This document shows positions 49,373 through 57,890 of a DNA stretch of 59,800 nt, in pieces; positions within the stretch are counted from its first letter, which is position 1, and each line of letters starts with the position of its first letter. The stretch is from Roseomonas rosulenta (GTDB taxonomy: Bacteria; Pseudomonadota; Alphaproteobacteria; Acetobacterales; Acetobacteraceae), in assembly GCF_016106005.1 (NCBI RefSeq), contig NZ_JACADR010000005.1:1-59800 (forward strand). The letters are read 5' to 3'. Position numbers and translations under genes: made by a program. The notes beneath the pieces were generated by a model. It searched no databases and was not told the origin of the DNA. It worked only from the letters and a program-made list of their open reading frames with translations.

Positions 49373-50664
49373 GCCGCGGCCTCCAGCCCGCACCACTGCG
49401 CCATGGTCAGCGCGATGGTGCGGGTGATGTCGTGCATGGAGTCCAGGCCGACGCTTTCGTCGATGCCGTGGATCTCCTGCGCATCCGGTCCGAAGCAGGC
49501 CACCGGCGTGTCCTGGTACAGCGTGAAGAAGCGCCCGTCCGTCAGGCCAGTGGCGGGATAATCGCGCAGGAAGCCGCCCGAGACATCGGCGAAGTTGCGC
49601 TTCGCCAAGGTCACGATCGGCGCGCTCATGTCGAAGACGCAGGGATCGGCCATGAAGCCCTTGAACTCCAGTTTCACCGTCGCGCCCTTCAGCGCAGGGT
49701 CGGCCGCCGCCTCAGCCACGATGCGCTCGATGTCCGCCTTGGTCTGCGCCGCGGTGTATCCCATCATCACGCCAACGCGCATGCCGATCCGCGCGCGCGT
49801 GGGTACGGAGGAATTCCATTCCCCACCCTCGATCGTGCCGAAGTTCACGTTCACCGGATGGTTCACGCCGCGGAAGGCGGGGTGGATGCGCTCGGCCCTG
49901 TTCATCTCGGCCTGATAGTCCTCGAAGCGCGCGGCAATGGCATTGGCGGCCTTGATGGCATTCAAGCCCGCCTGCATGTCGCGCACATGCGCCGGCCGGC
50001 CCGACACCGTCACCCAAGCCCAGACCACGCCGACCTCGGCCGCATACATCGCGGGCAGTCCGGGGCCGGGCTCAGGGATGATCACCGCATCGGTGCGGGG
50101 CAGCGCCAGCATGGCGGCGAGCGCGCCATTGCCTGTGCATTCCTCCTCGATCACCGACTGCATCTGCACCTCGGCGGCGGGTTGCAGCCCGGCGAGGCGC
50201 AGCGCCTTGAAGGCCGCGACGTAGGAGACGATCCCCGCCTTCATGTCCCCCGCGCCGCGGCCATACATGCGGCCGTCGCGAATGGCAGGCTCGTAGGGCG
50301 GGGTCAGCCACATGTCGGCCGCCCCTTCCGGCACCACGTCCACATGGCCCTGCAGCGCGAGGCTGCGCCCCTTGCGGTCGCGCGGGGTATGCACCGCCAC
50401 GACATTGTCGCGCCCGGCGTAATCCAGCAGCGGCGGCGAGAAGCCCGGATGCGACTCCAAGGCCACGGGGTCGGTCGGCACGCGGCGCGGCGCGAGGCCG
50501 ATCGCTTCATAGATGCGCGCCATCTCGTTCAGCGCGGACGCCTCGTTGCCCAGCGTCGAGGGGCAGCGCACCAGGCGTTCCAGCATGCGCACGGCATCGT
50601 CGCGCAGCGCGTCCACCGCCTCCAGGATCGCGCGGCGCGCGCCGGGGTCGATCGTATCGGACAT
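49369..50664 (-). CDS. M20 peptidase/deacylase, ArgE/DapE family
   Basis: A 431-residue di-zinc exopeptidase-like protein: GHVDVVPEG (His, Asp), RGAGDMKAG (bridging Asp), IEEECTGNG (Glu pair), and a C-terminal ligand in HGIDESV. The dimerisation lid lies at about residues 210-330. Likely deacylates or cleaves N-modified dipeptides; it is not in an arginine cluster, so a catabolic rather than ArgE role is inferred. Ten bp separate it from the ABC ATPase gene. Confidence 0.9.
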   Translation of the reverse strand: MSDTIDPGARRAILEAVDALRDDAVRMLERLVRCPSTLGNEASALNEMARIYEAIGLAPRRVPTDPVALESHPGFSPPLLDYAGRDNVVAVHTPRDRKGRSLALQGHVDVVPEGAADMWLTPPYEPAIRDGRMYGRGAGDMKAGIVSYVAAFKALRLAGLQPAAEVQMQSVIEEECTGNGALAAMLALPRTDAVIIPEPGPGLPAMYAAEVGVVWAWVTVSGRPAHVRDMQAGLNAIKAANAIAARFEDYQAEMNRAERIHPAFRGVNHPVNVNFGTIEGGEWNSSVPTRARIGMRVGVMMGYTAAQTKADIERIVAEAAADPALKGATVKLEFKGFMADPCVFDMSAPIVTLAKRNFADVSGGFLRDYPATGLTDGRFFTLYQDTPVACFGPDAQEIHGIDESVGLDSMHDITRTIALTMAQWCGLEAAA

Positions 50665-50674
50665 GGCGTGCTCC

Positions 50675-52285
50675 TCAGGCGGCGATCACCGGCGGCGTCC
50701 AGTTGCGCCCCGGGATGCTGTCCAGCAATTGCCGGGTATAGGCGTGCTGCGGATTGCCGAAAACCTCTGCCGTCGGCCCCTGCTCGACGATCGCGCCGCG
50801 CTGCATGACCGCAATGCGATCGCAGACCTGTGCGGCGACACGCAGGTCGTGCGTGATGAAGAGCATGGTCAGGCCGAGCCGGTCGCGGATATCCGCAAGC
50901 AACGCCAGCACCTGCGCCTGCACGGACACATCCAGCGCGCTGACCGGTTCGTCCGCGATCAGCAGTTCCGGTTCCATCGCCAGCGCGCGGGCGATGCCGA
51001 TGCGCTGGCGCTGCCCGCCGCTGAATTCGTGCGGGTAGCGCTCCATCGCCCCGGCATCGAGCTGCACCAGCGCCAGCAAGTCCCGCGCGCGCGCCTCCGC
51101 CACGCTGCGCGGCGTGCCATGCGTGATGGGTCCCTCGGCGATGATCTCCCCCACCCGCCGACGCGGGTTCAGCGAGGCAAAAGGGTCCTGGAAGATCATC
51201 TGGATTTTCTTGCGATAGGGCTTCCAGGCGCCGCGCGAGAGCGGGCGCAGGTCGGCCCCTTCGAAGATGATCTCGCCGCGCTCGGGTTCGACCAGCTTCA
51301 CCACGCAGCGCGCGAGCGTGGACTTGCCCGAGCCGGACTCGCCCACCAGCCCCAGCGTCTCGCCGCGCGCCAGCGTGAAGTCGGCATCGTGCACCGCGCG
51401 CACCACCGGCTTCGGGCCGAACCAGCCGCCGGAGCGGCGATAGGTCTTCTCGACCCCCTTCGTCACCAGCACCGGCGGGCCGCTGTCGGGCACGCGCGCC
51501 GCGCCCGGCGCGCCGTGCGGCACCGCCGCGATCAGCGCGCGGGTATAGGGGTGCTGCGGGCGGTTCAGCACCTCGGCCGCGGCACCCTGCTCCACGATCC
51601 GCCCGTGCTGCATCACCGCCACGCGGTCGGCGATCTCCGCCACCACGCCGAAGTCGTGCGTGATGAACAGCACGCCGGTGCCGCGGCGCGACTGGATCTC
51701 CCGGATCAGCCGCAGGATCTGCATCTGCGTGGTGACATCGAGCGCCGTGGTCGGCTCATCCGCGATCAGCAGGGATGGTTCAAGCGCCAGCGCCATCGCG
51801 ATCATCACGCGCTGCCGCTGCCCGCCCGAGAGCCGGAACGGATAGGCGCGCGCCGTCGCCGTCGGGTCCGGCAGGTTCACCGCCGCCAGCAGTTCCGGCA
51901 CGCGCCGCGCCGCATCGCCGCCCGCACCGTGCACGCGCATGGCTTCCGCGATCTGCTCGCCCACGCGCATCACCGGGTTCAGCGCGGTCATGGGTTCCTG
52001 GAAGATCATCGACACCCGCGCGCCGCGCAGCCGGCGCATCGGTTCCGCCCCCAGCGCCAGAAGGTCCTGCCCTTCGAACAGGATGCGCCCCGCGCGCACT
52101 GGCAACTGCTTCGGCAGCAGGCCCATCACCGCGTTTGCCGTGATCGACTTGCCCGATCCCGATTCGCCGACGACGCAGACGATCTCGCCCGGATCGACGC
52201 TGAGCGCGATCTCCTCCACCGCATGCGGCCGGTCCCCGCCCGCGGGGAGCGCGACGGTCAGCCCCTCGACCGACAGCAGCGTCAT
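50675..52285 (-). CDS. fused double ABC ATPase (DppD-DppF-like)
   Basis: A 536-residue protein with both nucleotide-binding domains of a peptide importer: the first with Walker A GESGSGKS (40-47), LSGGQRQRVMIAMALA and DEPTTALD; the second starting near residue 285 with GESGSGKST, FSGGQRQRIGIARALA and DEPVSALD. Fusion is typical of GsiA-like transporters (glutathione importer). It overlaps the DppC-like gene by 4 nt. Confidence 0.94.
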   Translation of the reverse strand: MTLLSVEGLTVALPAGGDRPHAVEEIALSVDPGEIVCVVGESGSGKSITANAVMGLLPKQLPVRAGRILFEGQDLLALGAEPMRRLRGARVSMIFQEPMTALNPVMRVGEQIAEAMRVHGAGGDAARRVPELLAAVNLPDPTATARAYPFRLSGGQRQRVMIAMALALEPSLLIADEPTTALDVTTQMQILRLIREIQSRRGTGVLFITHDFGVVAEIADRVAVMQHGRIVEQGAAAEVLNRPQHPYTRALIAAVPHGAPGAARVPDSGPPVLVTKGVEKTYRRSGGWFGPKPVVRAVHDADFTLARGETLGLVGESGSGKSTLARCVVKLVEPERGEIIFEGADLRPLSRGAWKPYRKKIQMIFQDPFASLNPRRRVGEIIAEGPITHGTPRSVAEARARDLLALVQLDAGAMERYPHEFSGGQRQRIGIARALAMEPELLIADEPVSALDVSVQAQVLALLADIRDRLGLTMLFITHDLRVAAQVCDRIAVMQRGAIVEQGPTAEVFGNPQHAYTRQLLDSIPGRNWTPPVIAA

Positions 52286-53127
52286 GCCGGCCCGCCCCGC
52301 TGGCGCGCGAGGCGCGGGTTCAGCGCATCCGACAGCCCCTCGCCCACCAGATTCAGCGCCAGCACGGTCAGGAAGATCGCAAGCCCCGGGAACACGCTCA
52401 TCCACCAGGCCAGGCGGATCACGCTGCGTCCCGATCCGATCAGGAACCCCCAGGTCATCAGGTTGGGATCGCCGAGGCCGAGGAAGGACAGCGCGCTCTC
52501 CAGCAGGATGGCGGACGCCACCATCAGCGAGGCCAGGACCACGATGGGCGAGAGCGCATTGGGCAGGATGTCCGTCAACACGATCGACAGCCGCGACTTG
52601 CCCAGCACCTCTGCCGCCTGCACGAATTCGCGCGATCGCAGCGACAGGAACTCGGCTCGCACCACGCGCGCCACCGGCGGCCAGGACACCACCGCGATGG
52701 CGAAGACCACGGAGGAGATGGTCGGCGTGAAGATCGCCACCAGCAGGATGGCGAAGACGAAGGACGGGATGGTCTGGAAGAATTCCGTGAAGCGCATCAC
52801 CGCATCATCGGCAATGCCGCCGAGATAGCCTGCGATGGCGCCCAGCGTGACGCCGATCAGCAGCGCCGCCACGGTCGAGACCGCGCCGACCATCAGCGAG
52901 ATCCGCGCCCCATGCGCGATTCCCGCCGCGACATCGCGCCCCAGGCTGTCCGAGCCGAGCAGCATCCCTTCCTCGCCCGGCGGCACGAAGGGGGCGGTCG
53001 CCATGTCCCAGGGCGATCCCGGATAGATCACCGGCGCCAGCGCGGCTAACAGGAAGACCAGCAGCAGGATCACCAGCCCCACCACGGCGCCGCGGTTGCG
53101 CCGGAAGCGCCGCCAGAAGTCAGCCAT
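52282..53127 (-). CDS. peptide ABC transporter permease, DppC/GsiD-like
   Basis: Inner-membrane subunit of 281 residues: N-terminal RRFRRNRGAVVGLVILLLVFLLAALAP, LLGSDSLGRDVAAGIAHGARISLMVG and the EAA-loop FVQAAEVLGKSRLSIVLTDILPN. Six helices. Lies 30 bp downstream of the DppB-like permease gene. Confidence 0.94.
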   Translation of the reverse strand: MADFWRRFRRNRGAVVGLVILLLVFLLAALAPVIYPGSPWDMATAPFVPPGEEGMLLGSDSLGRDVAAGIAHGARISLMVGAVSTVAALLIGVTLGAIAGYLGGIADDAVMRFTEFFQTIPSFVFAILLVAIFTPTISSVVFAIAVVSWPPVARVVRAEFLSLRSREFVQAAEVLGKSRLSIVLTDILPNALSPIVVLASLMVASAILLESALSFLGLGDPNLMTWGFLIGSGRSVIRLAWWMSVFPGLAIFLTVLALNLVGEGLSDALNPRLARQRGGPA

Positions 53128-53157
53128 GCGCGCCCCCTGCGCCGCGACCGCGCGCGG

Positions 53158-54144
53158 TCACCCCTCGACCTCCACGCGCGGATCCACCACGGCGTAGAGA
53201 AGGTCCGTCACCAGGTTGAACAGAACCACCATGACCGAGGTGCAGAAGAACACGCCCAGCAGCACCGCGTAGTCGCGCGCCAGCAGCGCATCGAAGGCGA
53301 GCCGCCCGATCCCCGGCCAGGCGAAGACCGTCTCGACCAGGATCGACCCGCCCACCAGCTGCCCTGCCTGGATGCCGGCGAAGGTGATCACCGGCAGCAG
53401 CGCGTTGCGCAGCACGTGGCGGCGGATCACCTGGCCCTCCGGCACGCCCTTGGCGCGCGCAGTCTTCACGAAGTCCTGGTCGGCCACCTCGAGCATCGTC
53501 GCGCGCGTGAGGCGCGCATAAACCGCGAGGTAGAACAGCCCGAGCGTCGCCGCCGGCAGGATCAGGTGCTTGCCCACGTCCAACACCGCCGCGATGCCGG
53601 CGAGGTCCGCCCCCACGCTCGCCATGCCGAAGGATGGCAGCCATTCCAGCCAGACCGAGAAGAACAGCACCAGCATCAGCCCCACCCAGAACAGCGGCGT
53701 GGCGTAGAAGGTCAGCGCGATCACGGTGATGATGGAATCCGCCCATGTGCCGACGCGCCGCGCCGCCAGCGTGCCGAGCGCGACCCCCGCCGCCACGGCG
53801 AAGGCAAAGGCCGCGCCCGTGAGCAGCAAGGTCGCGGGCAGGCGTTCGCGGATCAGCCCCCAGACCGGCTGCTGCTGCCGGTGGCTGAACCCCAGGTCCA
53901 GCGTCAGCACGCCCTTGAGGTAGATCCACAGCTGCACATGGAAGGGCTTGTCGAGCCCGAACTGCTCGCGCAGCTGCGCGAGGAAGCGTTCATCCGCCGC
54001 CCCCGACTGCCCGGCGATGACACTCGCCGGGTCGCCGGGGGCGGCATGGATCAGCAGGAAGTTGCACACCACGATCGCGAGGATGACGACGAACGCCTTC
54101 ACCCCGCGCCGCAGCAGGAAACCCGGGAGCTTCGAGAGCTCCAT
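53158..54144 (-). CDS. peptide ABC transporter permease, DppB/GsiC-like
   Basis: Inner-membrane subunit of 328 residues: HAAPGDPASVIAGQSGAADE..LRE.FGLDKP near the N-terminus, the EAA-loop FVKTARAKGVPEGQVIRRHVLRNALLPVI, and GGSILVETVFAWPGIGRLAFDALLARDY. One nt overlap with the binding-protein stop. Confidence 0.94.
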   Translation of the reverse strand: MELSKLPGFLLRRGVKAFVVILAIVVCNFLLIHAAPGDPASVIAGQSGAADERFLAQLREQFGLDKPFHVQLWIYLKGVLTLDLGFSHRQQQPVWGLIRERLPATLLLTGAAFAFAVAAGVALGTLAARRVGTWADSIITVIALTFYATPLFWVGLMLVLFFSVWLEWLPSFGMASVGADLAGIAAVLDVGKHLILPAATLGLFYLAVYARLTRATMLEVADQDFVKTARAKGVPEGQVIRRHVLRNALLPVITFAGIQAGQLVGGSILVETVFAWPGIGRLAFDALLARDYAVLLGVFFCTSVMVVLFNLVTDLLYAVVDPRVEVEG

Positions 54145-55733
54145 CAGCCGGCGATGAACACGTCGTCGAAGGAGGTATGCACGCCGAGCCCCGAGGTGAT
54201 GACGTTGTTCACCCGCTTGTCGTGGATGGTCGGGAAGGACAGCTCCATCAGCCAGATCTGCGGCACTTCCTCGACCAGCAGCTTCTGCACCTCGCTGAAG
54301 GCAGCCTGGCGGTCGGTCGCGGCGGCCGAGGCGCGGGCGCGCTGGAACAGCGCGTCCACCTGCGGGTTGGCGTAGCCGCCGGTGTTGGTGAAGGTCACGC
54401 GCTGGATGTTGGTCGAGACATAGGTGCGCTCGACACCGAGCGTCGGGTCGCCGAACTGGTAGACGAAGTTGATCGTGGTCTCGTATTCCCAGTTGCCCAC
54501 GCGCCGCGCCCAGGACCCGGCATCGGTCGATTCGAGGTCGAGCGCGATGCCCACGTTGCGCATCGCCTGGCGCAGGTATTCCGACAGCCGCGTCCAGATC
54601 TCGCCATAGGGCAGCGGGATGTGCTTGAGCGTGAAGCGCACGCCCTGCGCATTGCGCGGATACCCCGCCTGGTCGAGAATGCGGTTCGCCTCCGCCACGT
54701 TGAAGGCGGCTAGCCGCGCGCTCGTGTCATGGAAGCGCGTGGTGCTCGCCACCGGATTGGTGGCGGGCTTGCCCACGCCGAACCACAGCCGGTTGACGAT
54801 GAAGTTGCGGTCGATCGCCATCGACATGGCGCGCCGTACGCGCGCGTCGTCGAGCGGCTTCACGCGATGGTTCAGCTCGATCCAGGACAGCGGGGAGAAA
54901 TACTCCCAGCCATTCGTGTTCACCTCGAGGTTCGGGCGCTGGCGCAGCGCGGGGATGTCGAAGGGCTCGATGTCCGAGGCCTGGCTCAGCAGCACCTGGC
55001 CCGATTCCAGCGCCAGGCGCCGGCTCTGGCTGTCCGGAATGATGCGGTAGATGATGGTTTCGAGATAGGGCTGTCCCGGCTTCCAGTAGTCCTCGAAGCG
55101 GTCCATCCGGATGAAGTTGCCGCGCTGCCATTCGGTGAACTTGAACGGCCCCGTGCCGACCGGGCGCTGCACCGCCGGCGCAGTGCGGTAGTCGCGTCCG
55201 TCGAACAGGTGCTTGGGCACCATCGCCGCCGCCGTCGCGTCGAACATCAGCAGGAAGGGCTGGAAGGGCTGCTTCAGCACGATGCGCACGGTGTGCGGGT
55301 CGGTCGCCTCGCAGGTCTCGATCAGCTGGAAGATGGCGCGCGCGCGCGGCGCCAGCTCCATGTGGAACTTCATGATCGAGAAGATCACGTCATCCGCGGT
55401 GAAGGGCTGGCCGTCGTGCCACTTCACGTTCGGCTGCAGGTTGAACACGTACTCCCTGCCGTCGGGGCTGATCGTCCAGGACCGTGCGAGCAGCGGCGTG
55501 GGTTCGATCGTGCGGGAGAAGCTTAGCAGCCCCTGGAACATCTTGGGCGCGGCCGCAAGCGTCGGCCCCTGCTGGTTCACGCCGATCTGCAGCACGGGCG
55601 GCTCGGGGGTCAGCATCATCTGCAGCGTGCCGCCGCGCCGCGGGGCGACGCCCTGTGCCAGAGCCTCGGAGGCGCGCATCAGGACGGGTGCAGTGGCGGC
55701 GGCAGCCATGAGGCCACGACGCGAGACGACCAT
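54144..55733 (-). CDS. periplasmic peptide-type solute-binding protein (SBP family 5)
   Basis: A 529-residue Tat-exported receptor (SRRGLMAAAATAPVLMRASEALA). Family 5 signature around the N-terminal lobe (FNLQPNVKWHDGQPFTADDVIFSI) and VRRAMSMAIDRNFI near the centre. First gene of the eight-gene operon, with GGGGAGATAAGAAG before its ATG. Ligands of such proteins are di/oligopeptides, glutathione or N-substituted amino acids. Divergent from the deacetylase gene by 91 bp. Confidence 0.93.
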   Translation of the reverse strand: MVVSRRGLMAAAATAPVLMRASEALAQGVAPRRGGTLQMMLTPEPPVLQIGVNQQGPTLAAAPKMFQGLLSFSRTIEPTPLLARSWTISPDGREYVFNLQPNVKWHDGQPFTADDVIFSIMKFHMELAPRARAIFQLIETCEATDPHTVRIVLKQPFQPFLLMFDATAAAMVPKHLFDGRDYRTAPAVQRPVGTGPFKFTEWQRGNFIRMDRFEDYWKPGQPYLETIIYRIIPDSQSRRLALESGQVLLSQASDIEPFDIPALRQRPNLEVNTNGWEYFSPLSWIELNHRVKPLDDARVRRAMSMAIDRNFIVNRLWFGVGKPATNPVASTTRFHDTSARLAAFNVAEANRILDQAGYPRNAQGVRFTLKHIPLPYGEIWTRLSEYLRQAMRNVGIALDLESTDAGSWARRVGNWEYETTINFVYQFGDPTLGVERTYVSTNIQRVTFTNTGGYANPQVDALFQRARASAAATDRQAAFSEVQKLLVEEVPQIWLMELSFPTIHDKRVNNVITSGLGVHTSFDDVFIAG

Positions 55734-55824
55734 CTTCTTATCTCCCCAGGGCGTGAGGCGGCAACGCTATCCCCCATTCGCGCGCGTGGACAAGCCGCGA
55801 TGCGCTGCCTAGCCTCCCACCACT

Positions 55825-56859
55825 ATGAAGACCTTCGCCGACGCGTCCCAGGCCGGGCACACGCCCTCCTTCTTCCTCCAGCGCGGCCGCGTGCGCCGCA
55901 ATTTCGAGATCCCCGAACGCGCCGCCGCACTCGAAGCCGCGCTGCACCGCATGGGCCTCGCTCCCGCCGCGCCGCCGCCGCTGCCCCCGCGCGCACTCGA
56001 GAGCGTGCATCGCGCCGACTACCTCGACTTCCTCGCCACCGCCGCGGCGGAGTGGGCGAAGCTGCCGGATCCAGGGCCGGAGGTGGTGGCGAACATCCAT
56101 CCCGTGCCGGAGATGGTCGCGCAGGGCGGGCGCACCGGCGCCAGCATCATCGCCCGCGCCGGCTGGTACACCGCCGACACCGGCTGCCCCATCGGGCCTG
56201 GCTCCTGGGCGGCCATCCAGGGTGCGGCGGCCTGCGCCCTGGCCGCCGCGGCGGAAGCCGCGAAGGGCGGCACCGCCTATGCGCTCTGCCGCCCGCCCGG
56301 CCACCACGCCTATGCCGGGCGCGCCGGCGGGCATTGCTACGTGAACAACGCCGCGCTCGCCGCGCAGCACCTGCGCGATGCGGGGGCCGCGCGCGTGGCG
56401 GTCCTCGACATCGACAGCCACCACGGCAACGGCACCCAGGGCATCTTCTGGGAGCGCGGCGACGTGCTGACCATCTCCATCCATGGCGACCCGGACAACT
56501 ACTACCCCTGGTTCGTCGGCCGCACGCATGAACGCGGCGCGGGTGCCGGAGATGGCCGCAACATGAACATGCCCCTGCCCTTCGGTACGCCGGACGAAGG
56601 CTGGCTCGATGCGCTGCGCTATGCGCTGGCACCCATCCGCGACTTCAAGGCGGATGCGCTGGTGGTCGCGCTGGGCTTCGACACCTCGAAGGACGAACCG
56701 CTCGGCGCGCTCGCGGTCACCGACGAAGGCTTCGCCCGCGCCGGGCAGATGATCGGCGCGCTGAAACTCCCCACCGCGATCACCCAGGAGGGCGGCTACA
56801 ACGTGGATCTGATCGGAACGCTGCTCGAACGCTTCCTGAATGGCTGGGCCGCAGCATGA
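55825..56859 (+). CDS. histone-deacetylase-family amidohydrolase, acetylpolyamine amidohydrolase-like
   Basis: A zinc deacetylase of 344 residues with RPPGHHAYAGRAGGHCYVNNAALAAQ (His160/161), the zinc ligands Asp197 and His199 in DIDSHHGNGTQ and Asp286 in GFDTSKDEP, and the catalytic Tyr325 in EGGYN. The STHGDPDNYYPWF-type segment (SIHGDPDNYYPWFVG) closely parallels Mycoplana acetylpolyamine amidohydrolase, so N-acetylated polyamines or small amides are likely substrates. Coupled to an M19 dipeptidase by 4-nt overlap. Confidence 0.9.
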   Translation: MKTFADASQAGHTPSFFLQRGRVRRNFEIPERAAALEAALHRMGLAPAAPPPLPPRALESVHRADYLDFLATAAAEWAKLPDPGPEVVANIHPVPEMVAQGGRTGASIIARAGWYTADTGCPIGPGSWAAIQGAAACALAAAAEAAKGGTAYALCRPPGHHAYAGRAGGHCYVNNAALAAQHLRDAGAARVAVLDIDSHHGNGTQGIFWERGDVLTISIHGDPDNYYPWFVGRTHERGAGAGDGRNMNMPLPFGTPDEGWLDALRYALAPIRDFKADALVVALGFDTSKDEPLGALAVTDEGFARAGQMIGALKLPTAITQEGGYNVDLIGTLLERFLNGWAAA

Positions 56860-57842
56860 CCCTGCTCACCCTCGACACGCACATCGACATCCGCTGGCCC
56901 GATCCGCCCGACGCCACCACCGAGAGCGACCGCCGCGTCGATTTCCCGAAGATGGCGCGCGGCGGGCTGAACGCCGCGATCTTCATCGCCTACACGCCGC
57001 AGGGCAAGCGCGATGCCGAGAACCTCGCCGCCGCCGCCGCGCGCGCCGAGGCCATGCTGCGCCACATCCGCACCCGCGCGGACGGTGCGACGCGCCGCTT
57101 CTGCGCCACCGCGGCGGAGCTTGAAGCCGCGCACGCCGCGGGCGCGCTGTGCGTCCTCTCCGCGGTCGAGAACGGCAATGCGCTGGCGCGCGACCTCTCG
57201 CGCCTGGCTCTGTGGCGCGACCTCGGCGCGATCTACCTCACCCTGACCCATGACGGCCACAACGACCTGGCCGATGCCGCGCGCCCCAAGCCCGAGTTCG
57301 GCGACGCAGCGGAGGAACATGGCGGCCTGTCCGCTCTCGGCCGCGACGCGATCCGCGAGATGAACCGCCTCGGCCTGCTCATCGACGTCTCGCACAGCGC
57401 GAAGTCCACCATGATGCAGGCGGCGGAACTCTCCCGCGTGCCGGTCGTCGCCACCCATTCCTGCTGCCGCGCGCTGTGCGACCATCCGCGCAATCTCGAT
57501 GACGAGCAGCTCGACATGCTGCGGGCCACCGGCGGGCTGGTGCAGATCACCGCCCTCGACGCCTTCCTGCGCGCGGCACCGCCCGGCGGGAAATCCCCGG
57601 CGACGGTGAAGGACATGGTCGACCACGTGGACTACGCGGTCGCGCGCATCGGCATCGACCATGTCGGCCTGTCGTCGGATTTCGACGGCGGCGGCGGCAT
57701 CCCGGGCTGGAAGGATGCCTCGGAGACGATGAACCTCACCGCCGAATTGCGCGCGCGGGGCTACGGCCCGCGCGAGGTCGACCTCCTCTGGTCAGGCAAT
57801 TTCCGCCGGCTGATGCGGGTCGCGCAGACCGCCGCGGAATAA
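56856..57842 (+). CDS. M19 dipeptidase (renal dipeptidase family)
   Basis: Zinc dipeptidase of 328 residues that acts on dipeptides, often with D-residues. Metal site motifs: DTHIDIRW (His9, Asp11), VENGNA (Glu), HDGHNDLADA, DVSHSAKSTMMQ (His) and ATHSCCRALCDHPRN (His). Also GLSSDFDGGGGIPGW near the end. No signal peptide, so cytoplasmic. It likely completes hydrolysis of what the divergent operon imports. Confidence 0.92.
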   Translation: MTLLTLDTHIDIRWPDPPDATTESDRRVDFPKMARGGLNAAIFIAYTPQGKRDAENLAAAAARAEAMLRHIRTRADGATRRFCATAAELEAAHAAGALCVLSAVENGNALARDLSRLALWRDLGAIYLTLTHDGHNDLADAARPKPEFGDAAEEHGGLSALGRDAIREMNRLGLLIDVSHSAKSTMMQAAELSRVPVVATHSCCRALCDHPRNLDDEQLDMLRATGGLVQITALDAFLRAAPPGGKSPATVKDMVDHVDYAVARIGIDHVGLSSDFDGGGGIPGWKDASETMNLTAELRARGYGPREVDLLWSGNFRRLMRVAQTAAE

Positions 57843-57863
57843 CTCACAGGTTGAATTGTTTAT

Positions 57864-57890
57864 GGCGTTCCGCCACCCTGGCGGCACGCC
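57864..57890 (+). promoter_or_regulatory. hairpin occupying the yifB ribosome-binding region
   Basis: GGCGT-T-CCGCCA and TGGCGG-C-ACGCC form an 11-bp stem with one mismatch and a CCC loop; its last base directly precedes the ATG. It could reduce translation initiation of yifB. Confidence 0.45.
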
